Positions 24,562 through 32,658 of a stretch of DNA of 42,969 bases are shown piece by piece. The notes under the pieces are model-generated. The model was not told the origin of the DNA, did not search any database, and saw only the letters and a program-made list of their open reading frames with translations. Origin of the DNA: Lachnospiraceae bacterium (lineage in GTDB: Bacteria; Bacillota; Clostridia; Lachnospirales; Lachnospiraceae); contig JAFLSX010000017.1 in NCBI GenBank assembly GCA_022510705.1, positions 1 through 42,969 of the forward strand. The letters are read 5' to 3'. Each line of letters starts with the position of its first letter. Position 1 is the first letter of the stretch. Both the position numbers and the translations under genes were made by a program.

Positions 24562-26625
24562 GTGAATTTTCTGAAAAAGGAAATCAAGCAGATTCTGATA
24601 GAAAAACAGCATAGAAAGTATACAAAACAGGTTTCTGATCAGAAATTGTCCTATCCGGAATGGATTACACAGCAGGAAGAAAAAATCAAAACGGAAAATA
24701 TCACCAAGAATGAGTTTAGGTGCCGGTTTTTGAATTTAGCCGAGTGCGGGAGTAGGGATTTTTTATCCGCCGTGGAGAATAGTGATGTGGAGATTCTCAT
24801 ACTGGCGGTTGCGGAGGGAGAATTGTCCGAGCAATCGATTCCGCTCATTTGTCGTGAATTTAGCTCTAATAAAGATTTGATCCTGGCATATGGAGACGAG
24901 GACGTATTGGAAGACGGGGTTAGAAGATCACCTTGGTTCAAGCCGGACTGGTCTCCGGATACTTTTTTGTCCTGCTTCTATTTTGGCAGTTTGGTGGCAG
25001 TGAAAAAAAGCAGTATACTAGGTGTGCTCCAACGTGTAAAATTCTATAATGACACAGAGGGTGACGGTTTTAAGATATCTTCCCTCTATCAGCTTCTCCA
25101 AGTGCTTTTAGAGGAAGAGAACTGCTTTGCTCTCAGAAACGAATCCACTGTAAAAGTCTCTCATATTTCTGAAATCTTATTTCATGCAAAGAGAGAAGGG
25201 TATGAGCAGATAAAAAGCTGGAAGCTTACGGAAACTGCCGAGGAGGGAGAACTGATAAATGGGAATCAGGGACATGACAGTGGGCACTTGATATCCGTTA
25301 TCATTCCTTCTAAGGATAACCCGCAGGTGCTGTTTACTTGTATCAACTCTTTTCTTAAGATAACGAAAAGTGAAATTCCATATGAGACTCTGATTATTGA
25401 TAATGGAAGCAAGGAAGAGAATCGACAGACAATTTTACAGGAAATAGAGGCCTGTCATCAGCAGATGTCGGATATAGGAGGCTTTCAGGGGATAAGCTAT
25501 CACTATGAGCCCATGGATTTTAATTTTTCTTCAATGTGTAATCTGGGGGCGGAGAGAGCAAAGGGAGATTTGCTGTTGTTTCTCAATGATGATATGGAGA
25601 TACTTTTCCCCAACTGGTTGAGTTTGCTTGCTGAAAAGGCGCTTCTTCCCTATGCGGGAGCTGTAGGAGCTAAGCTGCTTTACCCGGATTCAGACATGAT
25701 TCAGCATGTGGGCATTACGAATCTGAGAGTGGGACCGGTCCATAAACTGCAGTTTCTTTCCGACAAAGAGGAGCACTATTACGGAAGAAACCGGGGTGTA
25801 CACAATATGCTGGCAGTGACGGGCGCCTGTCTTATGGTGAGAGCCCAAGTGTTTCAGCAGGTGGGCGGATTTTCCGAGGAATTGGCAGTGGCCTTTAATG
25901 ATGTGGATCTGTGTTACCGTATTTATGAGGAAGGATATTACAATATTCAGAGAAATGATGTGACACTATATCATCATGAGTCCATAAGCAGAGGAAAGGA
26001 CGGAGAATCCGAAGAAAAACAGCAGCGTCTTATGAGAGAAAGGGATATTCTCTATGAAAAGCATCAAGAGCTTTACAGCAGAGACCCTTTTTATCACAAA
26101 TATCTGATAAACGACATGCTGGTAGCAGAGTATGCACCGGCTTATTACTGTCAGGCAACACTAAAAATGCCTTGGGCGAAAGTAGGAAAACGGAAAAAAC
26201 TGCCGGAATGTGTAAAAGAGGACGGCTGTGTGATGATTGGTGTGGAAGTGGCGACGGATATCCGCAAATGGAAGTGCGGAACAGCCGCCGAGTCTGTTGA
26301 AAGCAAAAAGGATCAGGAAGAATACGGTTTTTATTTTCAGGGCTATTCTTTTGTGGTTGGAGCCGATAACGCCTGTTATAAAAGAACGCTATTGCTGCAA
26401 AATAAAACATCGGGTGAGGTTGTCTGCATTTCCGTGGAGAATAAATACCGTCTGGATATTAAGATGAATGCAAATGATCAATTAAATGTAGATTTAACCG
26501 GATTTGCAGCCAGAGTGAAAATGGAAGATGTTCCCCATGGGAGCTATCGGCTGGGCATGCTGGCTGAGGATAAGTGTTCCCGGCAAAAGCTGGTGAACTG
26601 GAGTAATTGGGTGTTTGAGGAATAA
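24562..26625 (+). CDS. Family 2 glycosyltransferase with degenerate first module and C-terminal beta domain
   Basis: The 687-aa protein starts at a GTG (24562) after GAAGGGG. Residues ~65-160 resemble the back half of a GT2 module (ILILAVAEGELSEQSI, YGDEDVLEDGVRRSPWFKPDW), but the nucleotide-sugar front half is missing and the DHDD metal site seen in its neighbours reads AEGE, so module 1 is probably inactive. A complete GT2 module spans ~243-480 (ISVIIPSKDNPQVLF, LIIDNGS, LLFLNDDMEI, TGACLMVRAQVFQQVGGFSEEL, FNDVDLCYRI). The last ~140 residues (GYSFVVGADNACYKR, YRLDIKMNANDQLNVDLTGF) look beta-rich, like a small Ig-like appendage found on some Firmicute glycosyltransferases. It is probably a rhamnosyl- or O-antigen-type enzyme; the substrate is unknown. 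Confidence 0.88.
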   Translation: MNFLKKEIKQILIEKQHRKYTKQVSDQKLSYPEWITQQEEKIKTENITKNEFRCRFLNLAECGSRDFLSAVENSDVEILILAVAEGELSEQSIPLICREFSSNKDLILAYGDEDVLEDGVRRSPWFKPDWSPDTFLSCFYFGSLVAVKKSSILGVLQRVKFYNDTEGDGFKISSLYQLLQVLLEEENCFALRNESTVKVSHISEILFHAKREGYEQIKSWKLTETAEEGELINGNQGHDSGHLISVIIPSKDNPQVLFTCINSFLKITKSEIPYETLIIDNGSKEENRQTILQEIEACHQQMSDIGGFQGISYHYEPMDFNFSSMCNLGAERAKGDLLLFLNDDMEILFPNWLSLLAEKALLPYAGAVGAKLLYPDSDMIQHVGITNLRVGPVHKLQFLSDKEEHYYGRNRGVHNMLAVTGACLMVRAQVFQQVGGFSEELAVAFNDVDLCYRIYEEGYYNIQRNDVTLYHHESISRGKDGESEEKQQRLMRERDILYEKHQELYSRDPFYHKYLINDMLVAEYAPAYYCQATLKMPWAKVGKRKKLPECVKEDGCVMIGVEVATDIRKWKCGTAAESVESKKDQEEYGFYFQGYSFVVGADNACYKRTLLLQNKTSGEVVCISVENKYRLDIKMNANDQLNVDLTGFAARVKMEDVPHGSYRLGMLAEDKCSRQKLVNWSNWVFEE

Positions 26626-26644
26626 TACCAAAACGGAGGTTTAA

Positions 26645-28603
26645 ATGGACTATAAGGAAGCCTACGAGAAGGAGCATATAAAAACAGCGGACTTAGCGGA
26701 ACGGGTAGCTGTTTTGGAAGCGCAAAATGAGGATTTAATTTTTAAACTGAACAGAATCAAGAACAATCCGCTTTGGAAGCTTGCGGCTCCTTTACGAAAG
26801 TTTGTGCATTTTATCATTCGCCAGAGGGACAGGCTGAAGAACTGCGGAAGCCTGCGGGGAGTGATCGCCAAGTTAAAGTATAAGAAGATTGAAAAAATGG
26901 CTATGAAGCGGTACGGTACGGACAGTTTCCCCGATGAGGCGCAGAGGATGCGGGAGCGGGAGGCAAAATTTCCCCACATGGTAAAATTCAGTATTCTGGT
27001 GCCTCTTTACAATACACCGGAAGCTTTTTTAAGAGAAATGCTGGATTCTGTTGTGGCCCAGACCTATGAAAACTGGGAGTTATGTCTGGCGGATGGCTCT
27101 GACGTAGAACACGATCATGTAGGAAAAATAGTGGAGGAATACGCAGCCGAGGACGAGCGGCATCGATTTAAATATCAAAAGCTGGCAGGGAACGGCGGTA
27201 TTTCCGAAAATACCAACGAATGTTTAAAACTCGCTACGGGAGAATATATCGGTCTGTTCGATCATGACGATATTCTTCATCCCAGCACGCTTTATGAATA
27301 TGTAAAGGTGGTCAATGAGCAGGATGCGGATTACATATACTGTGATGAAACTACCTTTAAGAGTGGCGATATCAATCATATGCTCACCATGCATTTCAAG
27401 CCGGATTATGCGGTGGACAACCTACGGGCAAATAACTATATCTGCCATTTCAGCGTGTTTAAACGGGAATTATTGGAGGGGACAGAATTATTCCGCTCCA
27501 AATTTGACGGCAGTCAGGACCATGATATGATACTGCGGCTGACCGACAGGGCAAAAAAGGTGGTACATGTGCCGAGGCTTCTTTATTATTGGAGATCCCA
27601 TGCAGGCAGCGTGGCTTCCGGCATTGATGCCAAGCCCTATGCGGTACAAGCGGCAAAGGGAGCAGTGTCCGATCATTTAAACCGTCACGGTTTTACCCAT
27701 TTTCAGATCACCTCGACTAGAGCCTTTGAGACAATTTTTAAAATACGGTATCAGATCATAGGAGAACCGAAAATTTCCATTATCATAGCCAATAGGGATC
27801 ATGCGGAAGATCTGAGAAGATGTATTTCTTCTATTATAGAAAAATCTACCTATGAAAACTATGAAATTGTGGTAGTAGAGAATGACAGCAAAGAAGCAGA
27901 TACTTTTTCCTATTATAAAGAACTTTCGGAAAATCCCAAGATAAAAGTCGTAACCTACGAAAGCAAAGGAACTTTTAACTATTCGGCGGTGAATAATTTT
28001 GGCGTAAAGTGCAGTGACGGTGAATATGTGCTGCTTCTCAACAATGATACTCAGGTGATCACCGTGAACTGGATAGAGGAGCTGTTAATGTATGCCCAGA
28101 GACCGGATGTGGGTGCGGTGGGCGCGAAGCTATACTACGGAAATAAGACGATCCAACATGCCGGCGTGGTACTGGGGCTGGGTGCGCATCGCACGGCGGG
28201 ACACAGCCACTATGGGCAGCATAGGGATAATCTGGGCTATATGGGAAGGCTCTGCTATGCGCAAAATGTTTCGGCGGTGACCGGAGCCTGCCTCATGGTA
28301 AAAAGAGAACTGTTTGACCGGGCAGGCGGTCTGGAAGAGGAGTTTGCGATATCCTTAAATGATGTGGATTTCTGCTTAAAATTGCGGGAAATGGGATTTT
28401 TGAATATATTTACTCCTTTTGCGGAGCTGTATCATCTGGAATCCGTTTCCCGGGGACTGGATGATAGGGGAGAAAAGGCGGCCCGCTACAATGACGAGTC
28501 GGATAGGTTCCGCAAAAAGTGGCAGAAAGTTCTGGAGAAGGGGGATCCCTACTACAATCCCAATTTTTCTTTGGACAGAAGTGATTTTGCTTTGAAAGTA
28601 TAG
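26645..28603 (+). CDS. Tandem (two-module) family 2 glycosyltransferase
   Basis: The 652-aa protein has an N-terminal coiled coil (AERVAVLEAQNEDLIFKLNRIK) and the NNPLWKLAAPLRKFV segment that often precedes polysaccharide glycosyltransferase domains. Two complete GT2 modules follow: ~115-335 (FSILVPLYNTPEAFL, LFDHDDILHPSTL, YCDETTF) and ~377-620 (ISIIIANRDHAEDLRRC, YVLLLNNDTQVI, TGACLMVKRELFDRAGG, LNDVDFCLKLREMGF). This architecture is typical of rhamnan/O-antigen polymer synthases that make two linkages. It sits between two truncated relatives, and CGGAGG precedes the ATG at 26645. It is likely cytoplasmic, peripheral to the membrane. Confidence 0.9.
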   Translation: MDYKEAYEKEHIKTADLAERVAVLEAQNEDLIFKLNRIKNNPLWKLAAPLRKFVHFIIRQRDRLKNCGSLRGVIAKLKYKKIEKMAMKRYGTDSFPDEAQRMREREAKFPHMVKFSILVPLYNTPEAFLREMLDSVVAQTYENWELCLADGSDVEHDHVGKIVEEYAAEDERHRFKYQKLAGNGGISENTNECLKLATGEYIGLFDHDDILHPSTLYEYVKVVNEQDADYIYCDETTFKSGDINHMLTMHFKPDYAVDNLRANNYICHFSVFKRELLEGTELFRSKFDGSQDHDMILRLTDRAKKVVHVPRLLYYWRSHAGSVASGIDAKPYAVQAAKGAVSDHLNRHGFTHFQITSTRAFETIFKIRYQIIGEPKISIIIANRDHAEDLRRCISSIIEKSTYENYEIVVVENDSKEADTFSYYKELSENPKIKVVTYESKGTFNYSAVNNFGVKCSDGEYVLLLNNDTQVITVNWIEELLMYAQRPDVGAVGAKLYYGNKTIQHAGVVLGLGAHRTAGHSHYGQHRDNLGYMGRLCYAQNVSAVTGACLMVKRELFDRAGGLEEEFAISLNDVDFCLKLREMGFLNIFTPFAELYHLESVSRGLDDRGEKAARYNDESDRFRKKWQKVLEKGDPYYNPNFSLDRSDFALKV

Positions 28604-28622
28604 GAAACTTGCAGAAAGTGTG

Positions 28623-30020
28623 ATGAAAGGATTACGGTTGCGCATGCCTAAAATTGTAAACCTGAGTAATCTGAATAAAACCATACGTTATTTAAAGAAA
28701 AACGGCGTAAAACAGGCGTACTATGCGGCCAAAGAACGAGTAGGGAGGATGCGGAAAGAGTCCTACCGATTTGAACCTTTGTCCAATGAGGCGCTGCAGG
28801 TACAGAGGGAAAAGGCAAGAGCTTTTTCCTGTCGGTTCAGTATTCTGGTGCCGGCCTATGAGACACCAGAGGAGTATCTGAAAGCCATGGTGGATTCAGT
28901 CCTGAATCAGACCTATGGGAATTTTGAACTGATCATTGCGGACGCCAGTGAAAGTGACAGAGTGAAAAAAGTAATGGCATCTTATCATGATGAGCGGATA
29001 CTTTATAAAAGGTTAAAAGAGAATGGAGGGATTTCCGCCAATACAAATCAGGCTCTAAAGGATGCCACAGGAGATTATGCGGCTCTCTTAGATCATGATG
29101 ATCTGCTGACACCGGACGCACTTTATGAGATGGCTCTAAAAATTGAAGAATCGGATAAAATTGGGATAAAGCTGCAACTGTTATATTCCGATGAAGATAA
29201 ATGTGATACCAAGACATTGCATTTTTATGGGGTGCATAAAAAGACTTCCTTTAATCAGGACTTGCTTTTGAGCAATAATTATATTTGCCATTTTCTTGTA
29301 ATGGAACGCTCGCTGATGCAGAAGCTGGGCTTTCGCAGTGCCTACGACGGAGCCCAGGATTTTGATCTGGTGTTAAGGGCGGTGCATGAAATAATAAAAA
29401 GCAATGATCTGGATGCTGACAGAAAACTGCCCATTGCCCATGTTTCCAAAGTACTGTACCATTGGCGCTGCCATGCCGCATCTACGGCAGAGAATCCGGA
29501 AAGCAAACGGTATGCGTATGATGCGGGAAAGCGTGCAGTGGAAGATTTTTTAAAAATGAATGGATGGAAAGGCAGGGTTCGTCATTTACGGCATCTTGGT
29601 TTCTACCGGGTGGATTATGAACCTGATCTTTTTACGAACAGACCGGATGTGGCGTTGATCGGCGGAAAGCTATTAAATAAGAAAAATCAGGTGGCGGGAG
29701 GCATATATACTTCCGGAGGTAAGGCTCTGTATGCAGGACTTCATAAAGAGTATAGCGGATATATGCACCGTGCCGTTCTGCAGCAGGAAGCGAGGGTCAT
29801 TGATGTCAGGTGTATGCAAGCATCCGGCGAGGCAAAGAAGGTCTGGGAAGAACTGATGGGAGTTTCCTATCCGGAAGACCCGCTAACGGGAAGACTGGAT
29901 TATAGAAAGTGCCTGAAAGAGGATGCAGACTACTCGGAAATCAGCAGAAAATTCTGTGAAGCAATTCGCAAAAAAAACTTAAAAATTGTATGGGACCCTG
30001 CTATGACGGAAAAGATATAA
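28623..30020 (+). CDS. Family 2 glycosyltransferase with truncated second module
   Basis: This is a protein of about 465 aa. A GTG at 28620 is directly followed by ATG 28623, the preferred start; ATG 28644 is also possible. The first GT2 module (~72-300) is intact: FSILVPAYETPEEY, LLDHDDLLTPDALY, YSDEDKCD, NNYICHFLVMERSLM. From residue ~340 the sequence (PDVALIGGKLLNKKNQVAGGIYTSGG, then CMQASGEAKKVWEELMGVSYPED) aligns by eye with only the back half of a second module; the front half is absent. The mirror-image defect is in the gene at 24562. It may be a functional single-module enzyme with a structural tail. It ends the operon; a terminator follows. Confidence 0.87.
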   Translation: MKGLRLRMPKIVNLSNLNKTIRYLKKNGVKQAYYAAKERVGRMRKESYRFEPLSNEALQVQREKARAFSCRFSILVPAYETPEEYLKAMVDSVLNQTYGNFELIIADASESDRVKKVMASYHDERILYKRLKENGGISANTNQALKDATGDYAALLDHDDLLTPDALYEMALKIEESDKIGIKLQLLYSDEDKCDTKTLHFYGVHKKTSFNQDLLLSNNYICHFLVMERSLMQKLGFRSAYDGAQDFDLVLRAVHEIIKSNDLDADRKLPIAHVSKVLYHWRCHAASTAENPESKRYAYDAGKRAVEDFLKMNGWKGRVRHLRHLGFYRVDYEPDLFTNRPDVALIGGKLLNKKNQVAGGIYTSGGKALYAGLHKEYSGYMHRAVLQQEARVIDVRCMQASGEAKKVWEELMGVSYPEDPLTGRLDYRKCLKEDADYSEISRKFCEAIRKKNLKIVWDPAMTEKI

Positions 30021-30043
30021 CAGAAAAATATTTTTTGATTTTG

Positions 30044-30074
30044 AGGATGAACACTAAAGTTCATCCTTTTTTTT
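30044..30074 (+). terminator. Rho-independent terminator ending the glycosyltransferase operon
   Basis: AGGATGAAC (30044-30052) pairs perfectly with GTTCATCCT (30059-30067), followed by eight T. The loop ACTAAA contains the -35 of the next promoter. Confidence 0.95.
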
Positions 30075-30081
30075 ACGATAT
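30055..30081 (+). promoter_or_regulatory. Sigma-28 (SigD-type) promoter for the flgM-csrA operon
   Basis: TAAA (30055-30058), 16 bp, ACGATAT (30075-30081) match the TAAA-N15/16-CCGATAT consensus at all but one position. A TATAAT at 30083-30088 may add SigA-dependent expression. The element overlaps the terminator of the upstream operon. Confidence 0.75.
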
Positions 30082-30125
30082 ATATAATAGCAAGTTACAC
30101 ATTTCACGGAAAGGAGGAGTCCAAT

Positions 30126-30401
30126 ATGCGTATTGAAGCATATAATCAGGTACAACAGCTTTACAACACAAAGAAGCCGGGACAGATTAGGAAGACTGCA
30201 GGTAAGAGCTTTTCGGATCGGTTGCAGATCAGCAGCATTGGAAAGGATATTCAGGCTGCAAAGACCGCAGTTGCTGCAAGCCCTGATGTCAGGGAAGACG
30301 TAACGGCTCCTATTAAAGCAAGCATTGCTGCCGGCACTTATCAGGTAAGCGCTGAGAGCTTTGCAGACAAATTACTTGAAAAGTATGAAGAAATGAGGTA
30401 A
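30126..30401 (+). CDS. flgM: Anti-sigma-28 factor FlgM
   Basis: FlgM binds and inhibits sigma-28 until the hook is complete and it is exported. The protein is 91 aa, a normal length. The N-terminal half (MRIEAYNQVQQLYNTKK) is polar and likely disordered, as needed for export. The C-terminal half (DRLQISSIGKDIQAAKTAV, PDVREDVTAPIKASIAAGTYQV, FADKLLEKYEEMR) carries the sigma-binding helix pattern of the family. AAGGAGGAG precedes the ATG. It is first in a flagellar operon with its own sigma-28 promoter, giving a feedback loop. Confidence 0.93.
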   Translation: MRIEAYNQVQQLYNTKKPGQIRKTAGKSFSDRLQISSIGKDIQAAKTAVAASPDVREDVTAPIKASIAAGTYQVSAESFADKLLEKYEEMR

Positions 30402-30406
30402 TCCCG

Positions 30407-30925
30407 GTGGCGAGCCTGATTGAGAATCTGATAAGTATATTAGAACAGGAAAGCGTAGAATACGAAACGCTGCTGGGATTATCACAAAAAAAGACCCCGG
30501 TCATTGTGGCCGGAGATTTACAACAGTTAGAGCAAATCACGGATGAAGAGCAGCTGGTGGCAAGCAGGATTACCCATCTGGATCATCAGAGAGAAGCGGT
30601 AATCAAGGATATTGCCAACGTTACAAACAAGGATGTTGAAGATTTGAAGCTGGCAAATATAATTGAAATGCTGGCAAACAGACCCCAGGAGAGCAAGAAA
30701 CTGGCAGAGATACACGACAAGTTAAAGACTGTTGTGGGAAATATGCAGCGTGTAAACGAGCAGAACAAAGAGTTGATTGCACATTCGCTGGAAATGGTTG
30801 AATTTGATATGAATCTGCTTCAGGCTATGAAAGCCGCACCGGAGACCGCAAATTATAACAAAGGCGCTTATAGCGCGGGAGATGTTATGGGAGCCGGCCC
30901 CGGCGGATTTGATGCCAAAAGCTAA
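30407..30925 (+). CDS. flgN: FlgN-type export chaperone
   Basis: FlgN keeps the hook-associated proteins FlgK and FlgL soluble and delivers them to the flagellar export gate. The 172-aa protein starts at a GTG (30407) with GAGG at 30395-30398, six bases after the flgM stop. It is almost entirely helical, with a long coiled-coil pattern (LIENLISILEQESVEYETLLGLSQKKTPVIVAGD, ITDEEQLVASRITHL). The Gly/Ala-rich tail (GDVMGAGPGGFDAKS) is probably unstructured. Placement before two flgK genes supports the call; sequence identity within this family is always low. Confidence 0.88.
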   Translation: MASLIENLISILEQESVEYETLLGLSQKKTPVIVAGDLQQLEQITDEEQLVASRITHLDHQREAVIKDIANVTNKDVEDLKLANIIEMLANRPQESKKLAEIHDKLKTVVGNMQRVNEQNKELIAHSLEMVEFDMNLLQAMKAAPETANYNKGAYSAGDVMGAGPGGFDAKS

Positions 30926-30970
30926 GTCCTGGGCGGGAGTATTCCTGCCTTGTAACGTGAGGTAATAATT

Positions 30971-32629
30971 ATGTCATTGTTTGGAAGTTTATATGTAGGA
31001 AATTCCGGATTGCAGACGAGTCAGAATGCGCTGAATGCTACAGCGCACAATCTTACAAATGTGGATACTACCGGCTTTACCAGACAGCAGACGCTGTTGG
31101 GTACCAGGCAGTATATTACCATATCCAGAAACCCCGCCGCAATTTCAAATATGCAGTACGGCCTCGGGGTTAATTTTTCCGCAGTCAGACAAGTGAGAGA
31201 TGTATTCTTAGACAAGACATACCGCAGAGAATCAGGACGCAGTATGTTTTATGAAGTGTCTTCGGATGCATTGGATGAAGTGCAGACCCTGTTAGGTGAG
31301 TTTAACGGAAAGGATTTTCAGACCGCCATGGACAATCTCTGGACATCAGTTCAGGAGTTGGCAAAGGATCCTTCCAGTTCCGTTACCCAGGGCCTGTTAG
31401 TGCAGCGTGCTGCAGAATTTATACAACGTGCTTCTGCCGTATATGATGACCTGAATTCCTATCAGGATAGCCTGAATACCCAGGTGAAGCAGCAGGTGGA
31501 TACCATCAATGCCTACGGAAAACAAATATTGGAATTAAACAGACAGATTTCGAAAATAGAGGCCGGCGGTATCGAGCATGCCAACGACCTTAGAGATACG
31601 AGAAACCAGATTCTGGATGAACTCGGCAAGCTCTGCAATATAAGTTACTCGGAGAATGCCTTTGGAGAGGTTTCCGTTCAGATAGAAGGAACCGATTTTG
31701 TAAAAGGAGGGCTCTGTTACGAGATAGGACTGGATATAGATAGCACTACCGGTTTCTATACCCCTTTCTGGCCCCAGAACGCAGAGTATACACTCATGGC
31801 GGACGGTTCCAAGAAATATGATATTACCTACGCCAAAGTATTTAATTTGAACCAGACGATTTCCTCCACTTTAGGCACGGATATCGGCGGCCTGAAGGCA
31901 ACTCTTTTAGCCAGAGGAGATCACAGGGCAAACTATTCTGATATTCAGAAAGATTACGACAGCATATCCCAGTCTATCATGATGAATATTCAGGCGGAGT
32001 TTGACCAGTTGATTCACAACGTGGTCACCAAGATAAATGAAGTGCTGGCAAAGGCCAGCGACCCTGAGCGGGGTTATCTGTGCGATAAGGACGGTTCCCC
32101 CCTGCAGCTCTTCCAGAAGATGACCACGGACGGCTATGTAAAAGGGACGGATGCTAATGGAAATGAAGTTTGGATTTATCAGGAAGAAGATTTTGATTCC
32201 CCTGACAGCATGTATACACTGGGGAACTTGAAGGTCAACACCAACCTGCTTCAGGAACCCTCCATGTTAGGTTTCATGACGGTGGACGGCAAAGCAGATT
32301 ATGCTACGGCCGAAGCTTTAAAGGCAGTGTTCACTGAAGAAAGCTATACGCTGAACCCCAATGTACAGACTAAAACCAATTTTGTGGGTTATTATAAGGA
32401 TCTGGTATCGCAGGTAGCTACTTCCGGTTCTGTATTTTATAGCATTTTTGAGAACCAGTCGGCCACAGTAGAGGCCACCTTTGCAGCAAGGGAGCAGGTC
32501 GTGGGCGTGTCCTCCGACGAGGAACTTTCCAATATGATCAGGTTCCAAAACGGTTTTAATGCCTCCAGCCGCTACATCAACGTTATCAGTGAAATGCTTG
32601 AGCACCTTATTAACTCGCTGGGCTATTAA
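30971..32629 (+). CDS. flgK: Flagellar hook-associated protein FlgK, copy 1
   Basis: FlgK (HAP1) forms the first junction ring between hook and filament and is exported through the flagellar apparatus. The 552-aa protein has the conserved rod/hook N-terminal helix (SLFGSLYVGNSGLQTSQNAL, then HNLTNVDTTGFTRQQ) and the C-terminal D0 helix (VGVSSDEELSNMIRFQNGFNASSRYINVISEMLEHLI). The middle includes the coiled-coil segment QVKQQVDTINAYGKQILELNRQISKIE. It is slightly longer than typical Firmicute FlgK. A second, more divergent flgK follows after 29 bases. Confidence 0.94.
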   Translation: MSLFGSLYVGNSGLQTSQNALNATAHNLTNVDTTGFTRQQTLLGTRQYITISRNPAAISNMQYGLGVNFSAVRQVRDVFLDKTYRRESGRSMFYEVSSDALDEVQTLLGEFNGKDFQTAMDNLWTSVQELAKDPSSSVTQGLLVQRAAEFIQRASAVYDDLNSYQDSLNTQVKQQVDTINAYGKQILELNRQISKIEAGGIEHANDLRDTRNQILDELGKLCNISYSENAFGEVSVQIEGTDFVKGGLCYEIGLDIDSTTGFYTPFWPQNAEYTLMADGSKKYDITYAKVFNLNQTISSTLGTDIGGLKATLLARGDHRANYSDIQKDYDSISQSIMMNIQAEFDQLIHNVVTKINEVLAKASDPERGYLCDKDGSPLQLFQKMTTDGYVKGTDANGNEVWIYQEEDFDSPDSMYTLGNLKVNTNLLQEPSMLGFMTVDGKADYATAEALKAVFTEESYTLNPNVQTKTNFVGYYKDLVSQVATSGSVFYSIFENQSATVEATFAAREQVVGVSSDEELSNMIRFQNGFNASSRYINVISEMLEHLINSLGY

Positions 32630-32658
32630 TACCTTGAAGATATAAAGGAGGGATCGGG

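Noticed and set aside
30926..30960. Terminator between flgN and flgK
   Set aside because: A 7-bp hairpin (with one G-U) can be drawn, but no T-tract follows and the genes form a conserved operon.
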